Below, piece by piece: positions 1-8,269 of a stretch of DNA of 64,000 nucleotides (its first letter is position 1; the number at the start of each line of letters is the position of its first letter). The DNA comes from Nemophila menziesii. Its lineage: Eukaryota > Streptophyta > Magnoliopsida > Boraginales > Hydrophyllaceae. Location of the stretch: contig JARWIR010000003.1 in the NCBI GenBank assembly GCA_029959085.1, forward strand, positions 25,621,505 to 25,685,504, written 5' to 3'. Position numbers and translations under genes: made by a program. The notes under the pieces were generated by a model. The model saw only the letters and a list, made by a program, of their open reading frames with translations. It did no database searches and had not been told where the DNA came from.

Positions 1-145
1 AAATTAAAAACTAAATTAAAAGAATTGAAATTCATATTGTTTACAAAATTAAAATACGAAAAGAACCTAATTTCCGGAATTGGAATGACTACGAACGGAG
101 CTATAGACCCACTCCAGCTCTTGTAGCTTCTTCTTTCTTCCTTCT
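1..145 (-). mobile_element. Athila-like LTR fragment
   Basis: This is a partial LTR, a copy of the internal LTR segment at 1177-1321, fused directly to gag sequence at 146. It exists only because of the tandem duplication and is not an LTR end: there is no terminal TG/CA and no primer site beside it. Confidence 0.8.
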
Positions 146-252
146 AAAGCTTCTCGTTCTCTTCTTCTTCTGTTCGCAAGTCTGATCAACGATTCTGGAT
201 TACTAAGGATCGGAGGTGTTGGCTCTAGATCCTTGAATAGCCTTCTTCGCAT
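146..252 (-). pseudogene. Athila-like gag, N-terminal remnant
   Basis: About 35 codons from an ATG at 250-252 (minus strand) encode a start MRRRLFKDLE followed by an Arg/Glu-rich helix. The same start occurs at 37960 in another minus-strand copy in this window, and in both cases it lies about 110 bp downstream of a tRNA-Asp primer site, the expected place for gag. In the family, Gag forms the virus-like particle and binds the RNA. Here the frame runs into LTR sequence at the duplication breakpoint after about 35 residues, so the protein is destroyed. Confidence 0.7.
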
Positions 253-362
253 ACACCAAACCTAAAAACCTGAAAAAGCTAACAAACAAAAAGCGTAAAA
301 CTGATAAAATAAAATAAATGCACTTATCACTAAAGGATAAACACCGTGGTCACACGCTACCG

Positions 363-380
363 TCCCCGGCAGCGGCGCCA
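363..380 (-). other. Primer binding site (tRNA-Asp)
   Basis: On the minus strand this reads TGGCGCCGCTGCCGGGGA, complementary to the 3' end of plant tRNA-Asp with one mismatch. It lies 6 bp inside the LTR end at 387. A tRNA-Asp primer is characteristic of the Athila lineage of Ty3/gypsy elements (known for the family) and fixes the element's orientation as minus. Confidence 0.9.
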
Positions 381-386
381 AAAACT

Positions 387-1947
387 TGGTGGTCCTTTGT
401 GTGTTCTAAAAATAAATGTAAATGCTAATCGAACCACAACCGCAAGTGTACGGTTGTCCCAAGTAGTAATTCTGATAATCAGATTCGTTCCAAGGACGGA
501 TGGTTGATCACAATGTTTATGCAAATAGCGATTGATGCACTTATGAAAATGAAAGAGGATAAATTGTTTGTTTTGGTTTTGTTTATTATAACTAAATGAA
601 AGATAAAATAATAATGCAAGTAAAAGATAAGACGCAAGTAAAATGTATGAAAACGCAATATGAGATGTAGTACTTGAGAACACAAGGATCCTCCTAATTT
701 TACTTTCTAACTTATGTTGTTTAAGGGTTAAATCAGTCAATTACAATGGTCGGGATTCTAATATCCTTATACCCCCGTCAGGGTGGACTATAAGGCGATC
801 CTAAAGTGTCACTAGTCCCGTCAGGGTAAATATGATCCACCGTTGGATGATTAAGATTTATTACCACATTGGCCCTAGGATTAACTAAGTTCGTCAGAAT
901 CAATAGTTTTTATCCTAGATTGAACAATTATTTCTGTACCTAAACCCCCCGTCAGGATGATCCATACGCCACATATATGGAATAGCTTAGATACTAATAC
1001 CTAATTTTAGTTCGCGACTCTAAAATCAGTAAACATTCACAAATTGTCGAAAAGAGTAAAAGCCCTAATTTAATTTAATTCAAAAAAAAACCAAATTCAA
1101 CATTCGTTATAATAATAAAATCAAGATTCACCCATTGTTTTGTTCTCAAGCACTAATGGAAATTTAGCTCATATTAAAATTAAAAACTAAATTAAAAGAA
1201 TTGAAATTCATATTGTTTACAAAATTAAAATACGAAAAGAACCTAATTTCCGGAATTGGAATGACTACGAACGGAGCTATAGACCCACTCCAGCTCTTGT
1301 AGCTTCTTCTTTCTTCCTTCTGTTGCTTCTTTCTGGTGTTTAATCTTGTGGAATGTGAATTGTGTGAAAAATAGAAGTCCAGACCTCCTTTTATAAGTAA
1401 AAATTCGGACTAGGGCTTGGACCAGAAATTAAAAGCCTAATTAAATGTCCAAGCCCACTTTCTAAGCCCAAAATCCCGTAACTGATGATAGGCCTTCACT
1501 AAAACAGCTTTTCCCGATGCGTTACAACTCCGATTGACCTCATTCCAGTTGCTAAAGTTCCGTAACTCGATAAGGAATGATTTCTCTTCAAAGGTCAGCG
1601 GCTAAATCATCGCTTAAGCACCTCGAAATCAGCAATCTATGGCCTGGAAAGTGGATTTTCAGCTCTAAAAATAATATCTGCGGGATTTGTCTTCAAGTCT
1701 TGACTCTAATTCACGATCTTTGACCTTCTCCTCAGATTCCTCTCCTAGCTAACATCTAAAACCTGTAAACTTTACACTAAAAATACCAATATTACGCGCA
1801 AAAGTTTAATAAAGTAAAAATGCTAGAAATAAAAAGGTAATTCCGGATTATTGAATATTTAGTACAAAAGTCTATCAAATTAATTAAATAAACACCAAAA
1901 ATGATGTCTCCTAAGGGTCTAAAATAAGAACAATTAGGGAGACATCA
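387..1947 (-). mobile_element. Athila-like LTR, subfamily Y (5' LTR of a minus-strand element)
   Basis: This 1,561-bp LTR runs TG...CA on the minus strand, from TGATGTCTCC at 1947 to ...CACCA at 387. It is bounded inside by the primer site and outside by plus-strand pol at 1948. Visible parts are a terminal hairpin (1902-1911 pairs with 1938-1947), a TATA box at 1389-1395 (minus-strand TATAAAA) that is the likely promoter, and four spaced CCCGTCAGG-type motifs (772-785, 816-828, 890-902, 945-960). ORFs predicted within it on the minus strand are not conserved as protein. It is closest to the LTR at 38089-39665. Confidence 0.88.
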
Positions 1948-1949
1948 GT

Positions 1950-3220
1950 GGTTCTTTTCCTCAAGGAGCTACCTCACAAGAGAAAAAGAGACTAGCCCAT
2001 CGAGCTAAAAAATTCTTTTGGGAGGACCCCTTTCTCTACAGAACATGCAGTGATCAGATGGTAAGAAGATGCATACCAGATAAGGAAATTTTGTCCATTG
2101 TTGCAGGTTGTCATGATTCACCGTACGGAGGACACTTCAAAGGAGATCGTACAGCTGCAAAGGTACTACAATCCGGTTTTTATTGGCCTACTTTACATAA
2201 GGATTGTCATGAGTATGTCAAGAAAAGTCATAGATGCCAGTTTACTGGTAATATATCTAAGAGAGATGAGATGCCGCATAATAATGTTCTTGAAGTTGAG
2301 ATATTCGATGTATGGGGTATTGATTTCATGGGCCCTTTTGTACCATCTAACGGAAATCTGTACATCCTACTAGCTGTTGATTACGTGTCTAAATGGGTAG
2401 AGGCTGTAGCTCTACCAACTAACGATTCGCGAGTAGTGATTAAATTCTTAAAGTCACACATCTTCACTAGACATGGTACACCTCGAGTTATTATCAGTGT
2501 TGGAGGTTCACACTTTGTGAACAAATATCTGAAGAAAGTTCTAGAGAAGTATGGTGTGGGACATCGTGTATCTACCGCGTATCATCCACAAGCCAATGGT
2601 CAAGCTGAGGTCTCTAATCGAGAGATCAAATCCATTCTTGAGAAGACAGTTGGTTCCACACGCAAGGATTGGTCAATGAAATTAGATGATGCATTGTGGG
2701 CATATCGTACTGCGTTCAAGACGCCTGTGGGTGCATCTCTGTATCGTATTGTGTATGGTAAGGCTTGTCACTTACCTCTTGAGCTTGAAATGGGTGCCTA
2801 TTGGGCAATTGCGGAGATGAATATGGATCCAACCTTAGCTGCGGAGAATCGTATGATGAAGTTGAATGAACTTGACGAGTTTCGATTCCATGCCTATGAG
2901 AATGCTAAACTTTACAAAGAAAAAACGAAAAGATGGCATGACAATCGCATTCGTGAGAAGAAATTCAAAGTTGGACAGATGGTCCTCAAGTATAACTCCA
3001 AGTTCAGCAACTATCCAGGCAAGTTGAGATCAAAGTGGCTGGTCCGTTCGTGGTGACCAAAGTTACGCCTCATGGAGCAATAGAGATCGAGAATCCAGAC
3101 GAGCAACGCACCTTCATGGTGAATGTGCATCGTCTAAAACTTTACCATGTAGGCGAGGATACCAATCACAGAATTGATCCACATCCTGGGGAGGTCATGT
3201 ACCTCCTTGAAGCTGAATAG
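1950..3220 (+). pseudogene. Athila-like pol remnant: integrase with catalytic-site loss and frameshift
   Basis: An open frame runs from the junction near 1950 to 3056. Counted from the Met at 2058, it holds a zinc-binding HHCC region (H19, H26, C60) and the DDE integrase core with D89 in a GIDFMGP motif and E184 in a GQAEVSNRE motif. The middle catalytic Asp is replaced: the IIS-x-GG motif has Val148. The first zinc-finger Cys position is Ser57. Near 3035 a one-base deletion shifts the frame and the C-terminal GPFVVTKV segment continues in another frame to a stop at 3220. Integrase joins element cDNA to chromosomal DNA; this copy cannot be active. RT and RNase H, normally upstream, were lost at the 1948 breakpoint. 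Confidence 0.9.
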
Positions 3221-3450
3221 ATTCGTGAGGTAACCCGTCGAGCTTAACGACGTTAAAAAAAAGGCAATTCATTGTATATTAGTTTATTGCTTTAAGTGTT
3301 TAAATTCCTAGTGTATAATTATAAGTTAGTATCGAGTTTTAGTGTCTATTTTTAAAAGAAATGAGAAAGGTAGTGTGTTAATGGTGCAGGAATTGAGTTT
3401 GGGGTGCTAGGAAACGAAAGAAGAAATACATGGGAAAAATTCGGCGCGAG
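3221..3450 (+). other. Post-integrase spacer with a polypurine-like motif
   Basis: This non-coding stretch has a GACGTTAAA...GGCAA segment just after the integrase stop, matched by GACGTAAAA...GGGAGACAACCC in the minus-strand copy at 43025-43095. A GAGTTTGGGGT motif at about 3394-3404 repeats the core of the true polypurine tract at 6033-6050. I see no gene. Confidence 0.6.
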
Positions 3451-3753
3451 GTCCGGTATACCACCCCAGAACCCCGGTATACCGCAGGAAGAAAACCCGT
3501 GCCACGGGTTACTAACGCGGGTTTTATACCGAGATGAGAAAAAGTTGTCGATGCGCGGTCCGGTATACCAGGCCATACCTCCGGTATACCGCAGGTGGAA
3601 AAACCCGTACCACGGGTTTTTTGACGGAGACGAGAAATTGAACAGTGGCAAAAACCCGTGCCACGGGTTATATACCACGGGATCTTTGCCGAGACGAAAA
3701 AAATGAAGAACTGATGGGTCCGGTATACCGGAGGTTATGCCCGGTATACCGCA
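3451..3753 (+). repeat. Array of GGTATACC and ACCCGTG-CACGGGT palindromes
   Basis: Six copies of CCGGTATACC (near 3451, 3474, 3558, 3581, 3719, 3740) alternate with three near-palindromes of the form AACCCGTGCCACGGGTT (3494-3510, 3601-3617, 3653-3669). The blocks recur at about 106 bp. A shorter version sits at the same place in the minus-strand copy (42838-42882). A minus-strand ORF of 145 codons spans this array, but its repeated NPWHGF motif is just the palindrome translated. Confidence 0.8.
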
Positions 3754-3850
3754 CAGAGGCGGTTTGTGAAGAGTTTCTTTCCTAATCAAATTCCTACCTT
3801 ACCAAACTTAACCCTAGCCTCTCCCACACGAACTTTCCAGCTCCCAACCA

Positions 3851-3857
3851 TATAAAT
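3851..3857 (+). promoter_or_regulatory. Internal TATA box for the extra ORF
   Basis: TATAAAT lies 275 bp upstream of the ORF start at 4126. It is followed by a C/T- and A-rich leader with no other long ORF, as in plant 5' untranslated regions. The oppositely oriented copy has TATAAAA 273 bp before its homologous ATG, so the spacing is conserved although the intervening sequence has diverged. Confidence 0.6.
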
Positions 3858-4061
3858 ACACTTTGAAGCTTGATTAAACCTCCACAACAAACAGAATAAC
3901 ATCACAAATTCTCTCCTCCATCCTCCATAAACACATCCTCTTCATCAAATTCATCACAAAACACCATTAAACACAACCAAGATCATCAAGCATTCAAGAG
4001 TTCTTCCAAGATTTGTCAAGAAACTAACTTTCTTCATCTAATCCAAGCAAGAAACTCAAGC

Positions 4062-4116
4062 TATACCAAGTTTCGTTAACTTTATTCTATCCTTGGTATA
4101 ACTTGAGTTTGGGGTC
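4062..4116 (+). other. Hairpin plus polypurine-like module before the extra ORF
   Basis: A perfect 9-bp stem (TATACCAAG at 4062-4070, CTTGGTATA at 4092-4100) is followed at 4103-4116 by TTGAGTTTGGGGTC, nearly identical to the true polypurine tract. The ATG follows 10 bp later. The minus-strand copy has a different 9-bp stem and a purine-rich tract at the same place (42476-42543). Confidence 0.6.
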
Positions 4117-4125
4117 AAATCAACC

Positions 4126-4581
4126 ATGACAAACAGAACAGATGCTATGGATTACAAGAGGAAGTGTTACAGCCTAGGGAAGAACAAGAATTTTCCTGGT
4201 TCCACAATTGAAAAGGCCATCAATCTTGATGAGCCTACTGAAAAACATGAAGAAAAGGCACCTGCACCACCACTACACAAGAAATTCACAGCTAGGATGA
4301 AGGTACAATCAAAGCCTAAAGAAAAGACACCAATCCAAGATCAAGGTTCTTCTTCCTCTTCTCTGAATGATTCTTACACACCCCCATGGGCTATCAAACA
4401 TAAAAAACAAATCGATCATCTAAGAAAACAAGTCATAGCACTTTGGGAGGAAATTTCCAAGATGAATTCAACAAGGGACAAGGTAACTTTTAACATGGGT
4501 ATTGATAATAATTCTTCTTCTTCGGAGGAGGACATGATGGATCTTTATGGCCAGGTACCCCGTTCTAATTCTTCTTCTTAA
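4126..4581 (+). CDS. Extra (env-position) ORF of Athila-like element, internally deleted form
   Basis: The 151-codon ORF starts MTNRTD, exactly as the minus-strand ORF at 42468 does. The N-terminal region is basic and disordered, and a coiled-coil-like segment at about residues 90-115 (IKHKKQIDHLRKQ) precedes an acidic Ser-rich tail. The longer copy (41150-42468) carries a central globular domain that is missing here, so this is probably a deletion derivative. It sits after integrase, where other retroelements keep env-like or accessory ORFs, and it has its own TATA box and poly(A) signal. Function is unknown; I see no signal peptide or membrane segment. In the longer copy the central domain resembles the 'putative plant transposon protein' / Athila ORF group, from memory. 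Confidence 0.6.
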   Translation: MTNRTDAMDYKRKCYSLGKNKNFPGSTIEKAINLDEPTEKHEEKAPAPPLHKKFTARMKVQSKPKEKTPIQDQGSSSSSLNDSYTPPWAIKHKKQIDHLRKQVIALWEEISKMNSTRDKVTFNMGIDNNSSSSEEDMMDLYGQVPRSNSSS

Positions 4582-4642
4582 TTAAATGTAGGCACTAGTT
4601 AGGTAGTTTAGTTTAATTTTATTGCTTTATTGAGTCTTTTTC

Positions 4643-4683
4643 GAGTCGTGGGGACACGACTCACTTTTGAGTTTGGGGTGGGG
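4643..4683 (+). other. Hairpin plus polypurine-like module after the extra ORF
   Basis: GAGTCGTG-GGGA-CACGACTC (4643-4662) is a perfect 8-bp stem with a GGGA loop. TTTGAGTTTGGGGTGGGG follows at 4666-4683. The opposite-strand copy at 41044-41082 keeps the hairpin with one change that becomes a G-U pair in RNA. The layout copies the hairpin/polypurine arrangement at the LTR (6015-6050). Confidence 0.65.
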
Positions 4684-4734
4684 TTCGTTGCCTCATCCCA
4701 AGTTTTTGTGGTTTACATGCTTTCAATAAAATTA

Positions 4735-4740
4735 TTCTTA
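4735..4740 (+). terminator. Poly(A) signal of the extra ORF unit
   Basis: AATAAA lies 154 bp after the ORF stop. The minus-strand copy has AATAAAA at the equivalent place (40985-40991). Conservation in both copies supports a separate transcript end, but no RNA evidence is available. Confidence 0.5.
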
Positions 4741-4981
4741 GGGTTGCCTTGACTGTAGAGAATTTTAAATGCCCCCATCAAGCATGCTTTTTATGAAATA
4801 ATGATAGAAAATAGTTGACTTTAGGAGTTAGTGTAAACTGTACTTAGATTGCATGCAAATATGAAGTAATTGATATGAAGAATTAATGAACAATGCAAAA
4901 GAAGTAAACTTGTGCTTAAGGATAATGGGTGGTTTGTAGAACATGAGATCTAAATGAGTAGAGAACCCACTTAAGTATGAA

Positions 4982-5233
4982 CTAGAGACAAGTTGTGTAA
5001 ATAGGAAGATGATAGAGGCAGTTCTTTGTTAGCCCTTTGAATCCTTTTTGGCCGTCTATCCCTGAATTAATTTTATCCTTCTTAGACAAATTTTTAGCCT
5101 TTAAGCCTTTATTTTGTCGCCACATTATAAGCCAATATCCCTTTAGATTGTTAGGCATGACCATATGACCCGCACTTGAATCACGATCCTGAGACTTCCT
5201 GTCTTGAGCTTGAGTTTGGGGTGGTGGGTCCAC
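4982..5233 (-). CDS. ORF antisense to the Athila-like element
   Basis: An 83-codon frame on the strand opposite the element reads (V/M)DPPPQTQA...SQDRDSSAGH..MPNN...LTKN..YH. A homologous 82-codon frame at 40481-40729 is also antisense to its own element; it has about half its residues identical by eye, one codon-sized length difference and the stop at the same place. Both frames begin at GTG, so the true start, if translated, is unknown. The sequence is charged and hydrophilic with no domain I recognise. Antisense accessory ORFs between integrase and the 3' LTR are known in some plant Ty3/gypsy elements. The alternative is conserved untranslated sequence that happens to be open. Confidence 0.4.
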   Translation of the reverse strand: MDPPPQTQAQDRKSQDRDSSAGHMVMPNNLKGYWLIMWRQNKGLKAKNLSKKDKINSGIDGQKGFKGLTKNCLYHLPIYTTCL

Positions 5234-5239
5234 TATATG

Positions 5240-6014
5240 GGAATTTACATTGGGTTGGGATTTTTGAGCTTATCAATTGTACTTGGTGCTATACATGATG
5301 ATGATTCACAGGTGTATTGTATTGTAACCCTTTGCCGGGGTAATAGTGAATGGAAAAGAAGCTTCGAGCTCAAGTTATGAATAGGCATAACTATGAAAAA
5401 TAGCATGATATCTCAACATTAAAAAGAGAGTCATGGCTATACAAAAGAAAAGAAAAAATGATTTGAAAAGAAAACATATTCGGACCGGCAAAGTGGAATT
5501 TTTTTTGTGAATCATCTTAAGTGCTTATTGGGTTAATTTGGGGACGCTAATTAAGCGCGTCAATGGGGTGGAGTGAGAACGTTATTCGAGTGTAAACTCA
5601 AGCTCTTGGACAGTTTGTTGATGGTAAGTGAGGAGAGAGCCAAAATCTCACTTCAAATTTACCAAATATACATACTATACCGTCCCTAAGCCTACGCTAA
5701 AACCGTAAAGACCTCGTGATTCCTAGATACACAGTGAGTTAATAGGAAGTATGCTAAGTGGAGTGTTCAAAGCAAGTAAAGATCGAGGAACACCCTATAG
5801 CCACCATCTTGAGATAAGTAGTAAGCGTAACCTTCTAGCATTGTGAAATTAATTTTGGATTGAAATTATTTTGTGTTTGATTTTGCATAAAAAGTGTAGG
5901 TGTATATTAATTCCTAGATTAGACTATATGAGATTTATTTTAAGTTTTTCTTTGGGATTATTTTCTAGATTCTACCTTCTGCATTCACCTAAAAGATCCT
6001 TTGTTTTTACTTTA
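5240..6014 (+). other. 3' untranslated region of Athila-like element
   Basis: Long non-coding stretch between the antisense ORF and the polypurine tract. It aligns with the reverse complement of 39702-40480 and 36921-37580, for example in the shared GAGATATCATGCTA and CCGTCCCTAAGCC segments. A 60-codon ORF at 5871-6053 is not preserved in those copies and is not called. Confidence 0.7.
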
Positions 6015-6050
6015 CTTTGTCGGGACGACAAAGGTTTGAGTTTGGGGTCT
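6015..6050 (+). other. Polypurine tract with upstream hairpin
   Basis: CTTTGTC-GGGAC-GACAAAG (6015-6033) is a perfect 7-bp hairpin followed directly by GTTTGAGTTTGGGGTCT, which ends at the LTR start (6051). The purine-rich tract is where plus-strand DNA synthesis is primed in LTR elements. Copies at 39666-39701 and 36884-36920 keep the same arrangement, the latter with a different stem sequence that still pairs. Confidence 0.85.
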
Positions 6051-7823
6051 TGATGTCTCACTATTTGTTCTAATTATTAGCCCTTTGGAGACATCCTTTT
6101 AGGTGAATAAATGACTTATTTGATAGACTTTTATGCGTATTTGATCATATTGCACTTTCTCCCCTTGGAAATTAACTATTTGCAGAATCTGAGCTTTTGT
6201 GCATAAATTTGATTGTTTTTAATGCAAAGTTAATTGGTTATTGAAATTCATGAAAGACCAATCCAAGGAGAAGAAGTGAGAATAAAGTCTTAGTGTATTT
6301 TAGAGTGTTAGGAAATGATTTTTACTCGAATTTCTATTTTTAGAGTACACTTTCCTATTTCGTTTTCTTGATTTATTGATTTATTCTTTTTAAGCATATG
6401 CGGTTTAATTATTTATTTATTGCGAAGCTTTAAAAGATAAATGGTAATTACTTAGATACCAAGTCAAGATAAAGGAGTAGAGGAAAGAAGATTTACATGG
6501 AAATAAGAAGATTTAGGAAAGATATATTCAAAGAAGGAAAAGATAAAGCTGCCTTGTGAATCTGAAATTCCAGCCACGTTTTAAAGATTAATTTATAACT
6601 CACGATTGGCTAGGAATCTGGACGTGTGGTCTGCACCAATAGAAAGCTCTTTCCAAGACAAGCAGTATCATATATTGGAACTTCTCAAACGGATAAGTAT
6701 TGAAAAAGATATGACCAAATCAAATCAGCAGCAAAATCTTACCTTTCCTAAAATTTAGGGCTACGAATTTAAGAGTCTTTAACTTGTCTTCCACTCCAAG
6801 CAAATTCGACCTAGGGTCCTCCAAAACCTATAAATACACCCCTTAACCTCCTACTTTCACACACTTCAGAGAATAAAACAAGAGGCTTAAGGTTTTCAAG
6901 TCAGAGCACGAAGGAGAGAAGAAGCTAGAAGCTGGAGGAATCCTGTTCTTCCAACAGTAGTCATTCAACCCTTTAGGTTATTTATTTCTTTCTTGTAATT
7001 GAACATGAATTCCTTTTCTTTTATGTTAGTTTTTAATTTCATTATGAGCTAAATTTATTTATACTTGAGAATCGCATAAAAGTGATGAACCTTAATTAAT
7101 TAATCTATGTTTTGAATTTGGGATTGTTTAGATTTAAACTGAATTTAGTTTTATATATTGGATATTACTTTGTTTTCATTACTAATTATTTTAGGAACAA
7201 CTAGAATTAGCTTTTAGTATTTGGGCTATTCACTTTAGTGGCGAAGTGATCATCCGACAGGGGGGTTTGAATACAGATCTAGGTAATACCCGTGTAATGT
7301 CCGTTATTGACCGACAGGCTTAACTAGTTACATAGCCAAAGAGGTAAAATCATATCATTCGAAGAGGCATATTCGACCATACATGTGTTTATGATACTTT
7401 AGGATAGCTTCTAGGTCCACCCGACAGGGGGCTAGGAGATATTAGAGTCCCGACTAATATTATAATTCCAATTCTACCCTTAAACATAGCATAGGTTAAA
7501 TTGATTAGGTGGATTCCTCTGCGTGACTCAAGTATCTCTCTTATCTGAAGTTAGTCGTTTATTTACTTTATTTCCTTTCTGTTAATTTAATTTTAGTTTT
7601 TACTTTATTTGCATCTTTTAATTTATAAAAACCAAACAAAAATTATTATCTTTTATTTCCTGTTCAGCAATTATTCTTACTACTTGATTAATATTTGGGT
7701 TGAACCTAATCCGTCCCTGAGAACGAACTTGATTATCATATATTACTTGGGACAACCGTACACTTGCGGTTAAATGGTTCCTTTATTTTTGCACTTAATT
7801 TTATAACACCCTAGGACCCACCA
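6051..7823 (+). mobile_element. Athila-like LTR, plus strand, duplicate copy 1
   Basis: This 1,773-bp LTR starts TGATGTCTCA right after the polypurine tract and ends ...GGACCCACCA. The end was placed by aligning to the ACCACCA end of the minus-strand LTRs. TATAAATA at 6829-6836 is the likely promoter. Repeated CCGACAGGGGG-like motifs occur in the 3' part. At 7824 it abuts a minus-strand gag fragment, so the plus element probably inserted into that gag. Confidence 0.85.
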
Positions 7824-8160
7824 TGGACGTAGTCCTAATGGTGTCAGATAGAATGGTCTGTATTCGTTAGGTTGGACGAGCCTTGGTGCGTCTTCTTGTT
7901 GAATTCTAGCACCATTGTTATTAAGTGGTTGAGATACAGGACGAACTTGGATGCGAACGTTTTTATTTCCTCCTGGTGGGTCTTGCACAACTGGTGGCAC
8001 TCTTGGGTTGCCATTTTCATCCAACTCTATTCCGGGATCTTGGACATTATTAAGATTCACGACTGCCATTTCTCTTTCTCTCGCTTCTTTTTCTCTTGCT
8101 TCCCTTTCTCTCTTGTTTTTAGCCCAGATTAACCTCTCAGGATTCGAGAGCGTGTATAAA
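7824..8160 (-). pseudogene. Athila-like gag N-terminal fragment, copy 1
   Basis: The minus-strand frame encodes SNPERLIWAKNKRERE..., then MAVVNLNNVQDPGIELDENG and a Pro-rich PPVVQDPP segment. It matches the layout of the gag start at 37605-37960 (NAESLVRLANKRK..., GVQLDANGQP, PPIIPNPP). The frame is cut at 7823 by the plus-strand LTR, so only about 110 codons survive and the capsid domain is missing. There is no clear ATG at the true start; the first in-frame ATG (8067-8069) lies inside the conserved region. Confidence 0.7.
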
Positions 8161-8246
8161 ACCTGAGAAGAAACAAAACAAAGAAAAAGCGTAAAACCGA
8201 AAAATAAAATAAGATAACAATTAAATCACTTACGGATAACACCCAT

Positions 8247-8263
8247 CCCGGCAGCAGCTCCAA
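8247..8263 (-). other. Degenerate tRNA-Asp primer binding site, copy 1
   Basis: The minus strand reads TGGAGCTGCTGCCGGGA, a decayed match to the tRNA-Asp 3' end, 6 bp inside the LTR edge at 8270. It is weaker than the duplicate at 11628-11645. Confidence 0.7.
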
Positions 8264-8269
8264 AAACTT

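Larger units (their letters stand above)
1..1321 (-). repeat. 1.18-kb tandem duplication within an Athila-like element (left copy truncated by window start)
   Basis: Bases 1-145 match 1177-1321 at a constant offset of 1176, and the match stops abruptly on the right: position 146 continues into gag, whereas 1322 continues into LTR. The repeated unit therefore joins an LTR-internal point to a gag-internal point. Both sides of the breakpoint carry a short shared GCTTCT, which suggests microhomology. The left copy continues outside the window, so the copy number is unknown. Confidence 0.85.
1948..7823 (+). mobile_element. Athila-like LTR retrotransposon, 3' half, plus strand
   Basis: This plus-strand fragment starts abruptly inside pol, where it abuts a minus-strand LTR. 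In order it contains the integrase, a palindrome array, an internal TATA box, an extra ORF, a poly(A) signal, an antisense ORF, the polypurine tract and the 3' LTR. The 5' LTR, gag, protease, reverse transcriptase and RNase H are absent. The tRNA-Asp primer lineage, the integrase type and the LTR of nearly 1.8 kb place it with Athila-like Ty3/gypsy elements; that lineage call rests on pattern recognition. Confidence 0.85.

Noticed and set aside
357..740. Minus-strand ORFs of 127 and 68 codons
   Set aside because: They lie mostly in an LTR over the U5/primer-site region. The same region in other LTRs is open in different frames and the peptide is not conserved.
3352..3789. 145-codon minus-strand ORF and 100-codon plus-strand ORF
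   Set aside because: Both come from translating the palindrome array; repeated NPWHGF-like words reflect DNA symmetry, and the opposite copy lacks them.
5871..6053. 60-codon ORF, repeated at 9253
   Set aside because: The second copy is only the tandem duplicate. The homologous 3' region in the minus-strand element does not keep the frame, and the ORF runs into the LTR.
7872..8166. Plus-strand ORFs of 86 and 71 codons (and 11254-11514)
   Set aside because: They are antisense to gag, which has recognisable conserved segments on the minus strand.
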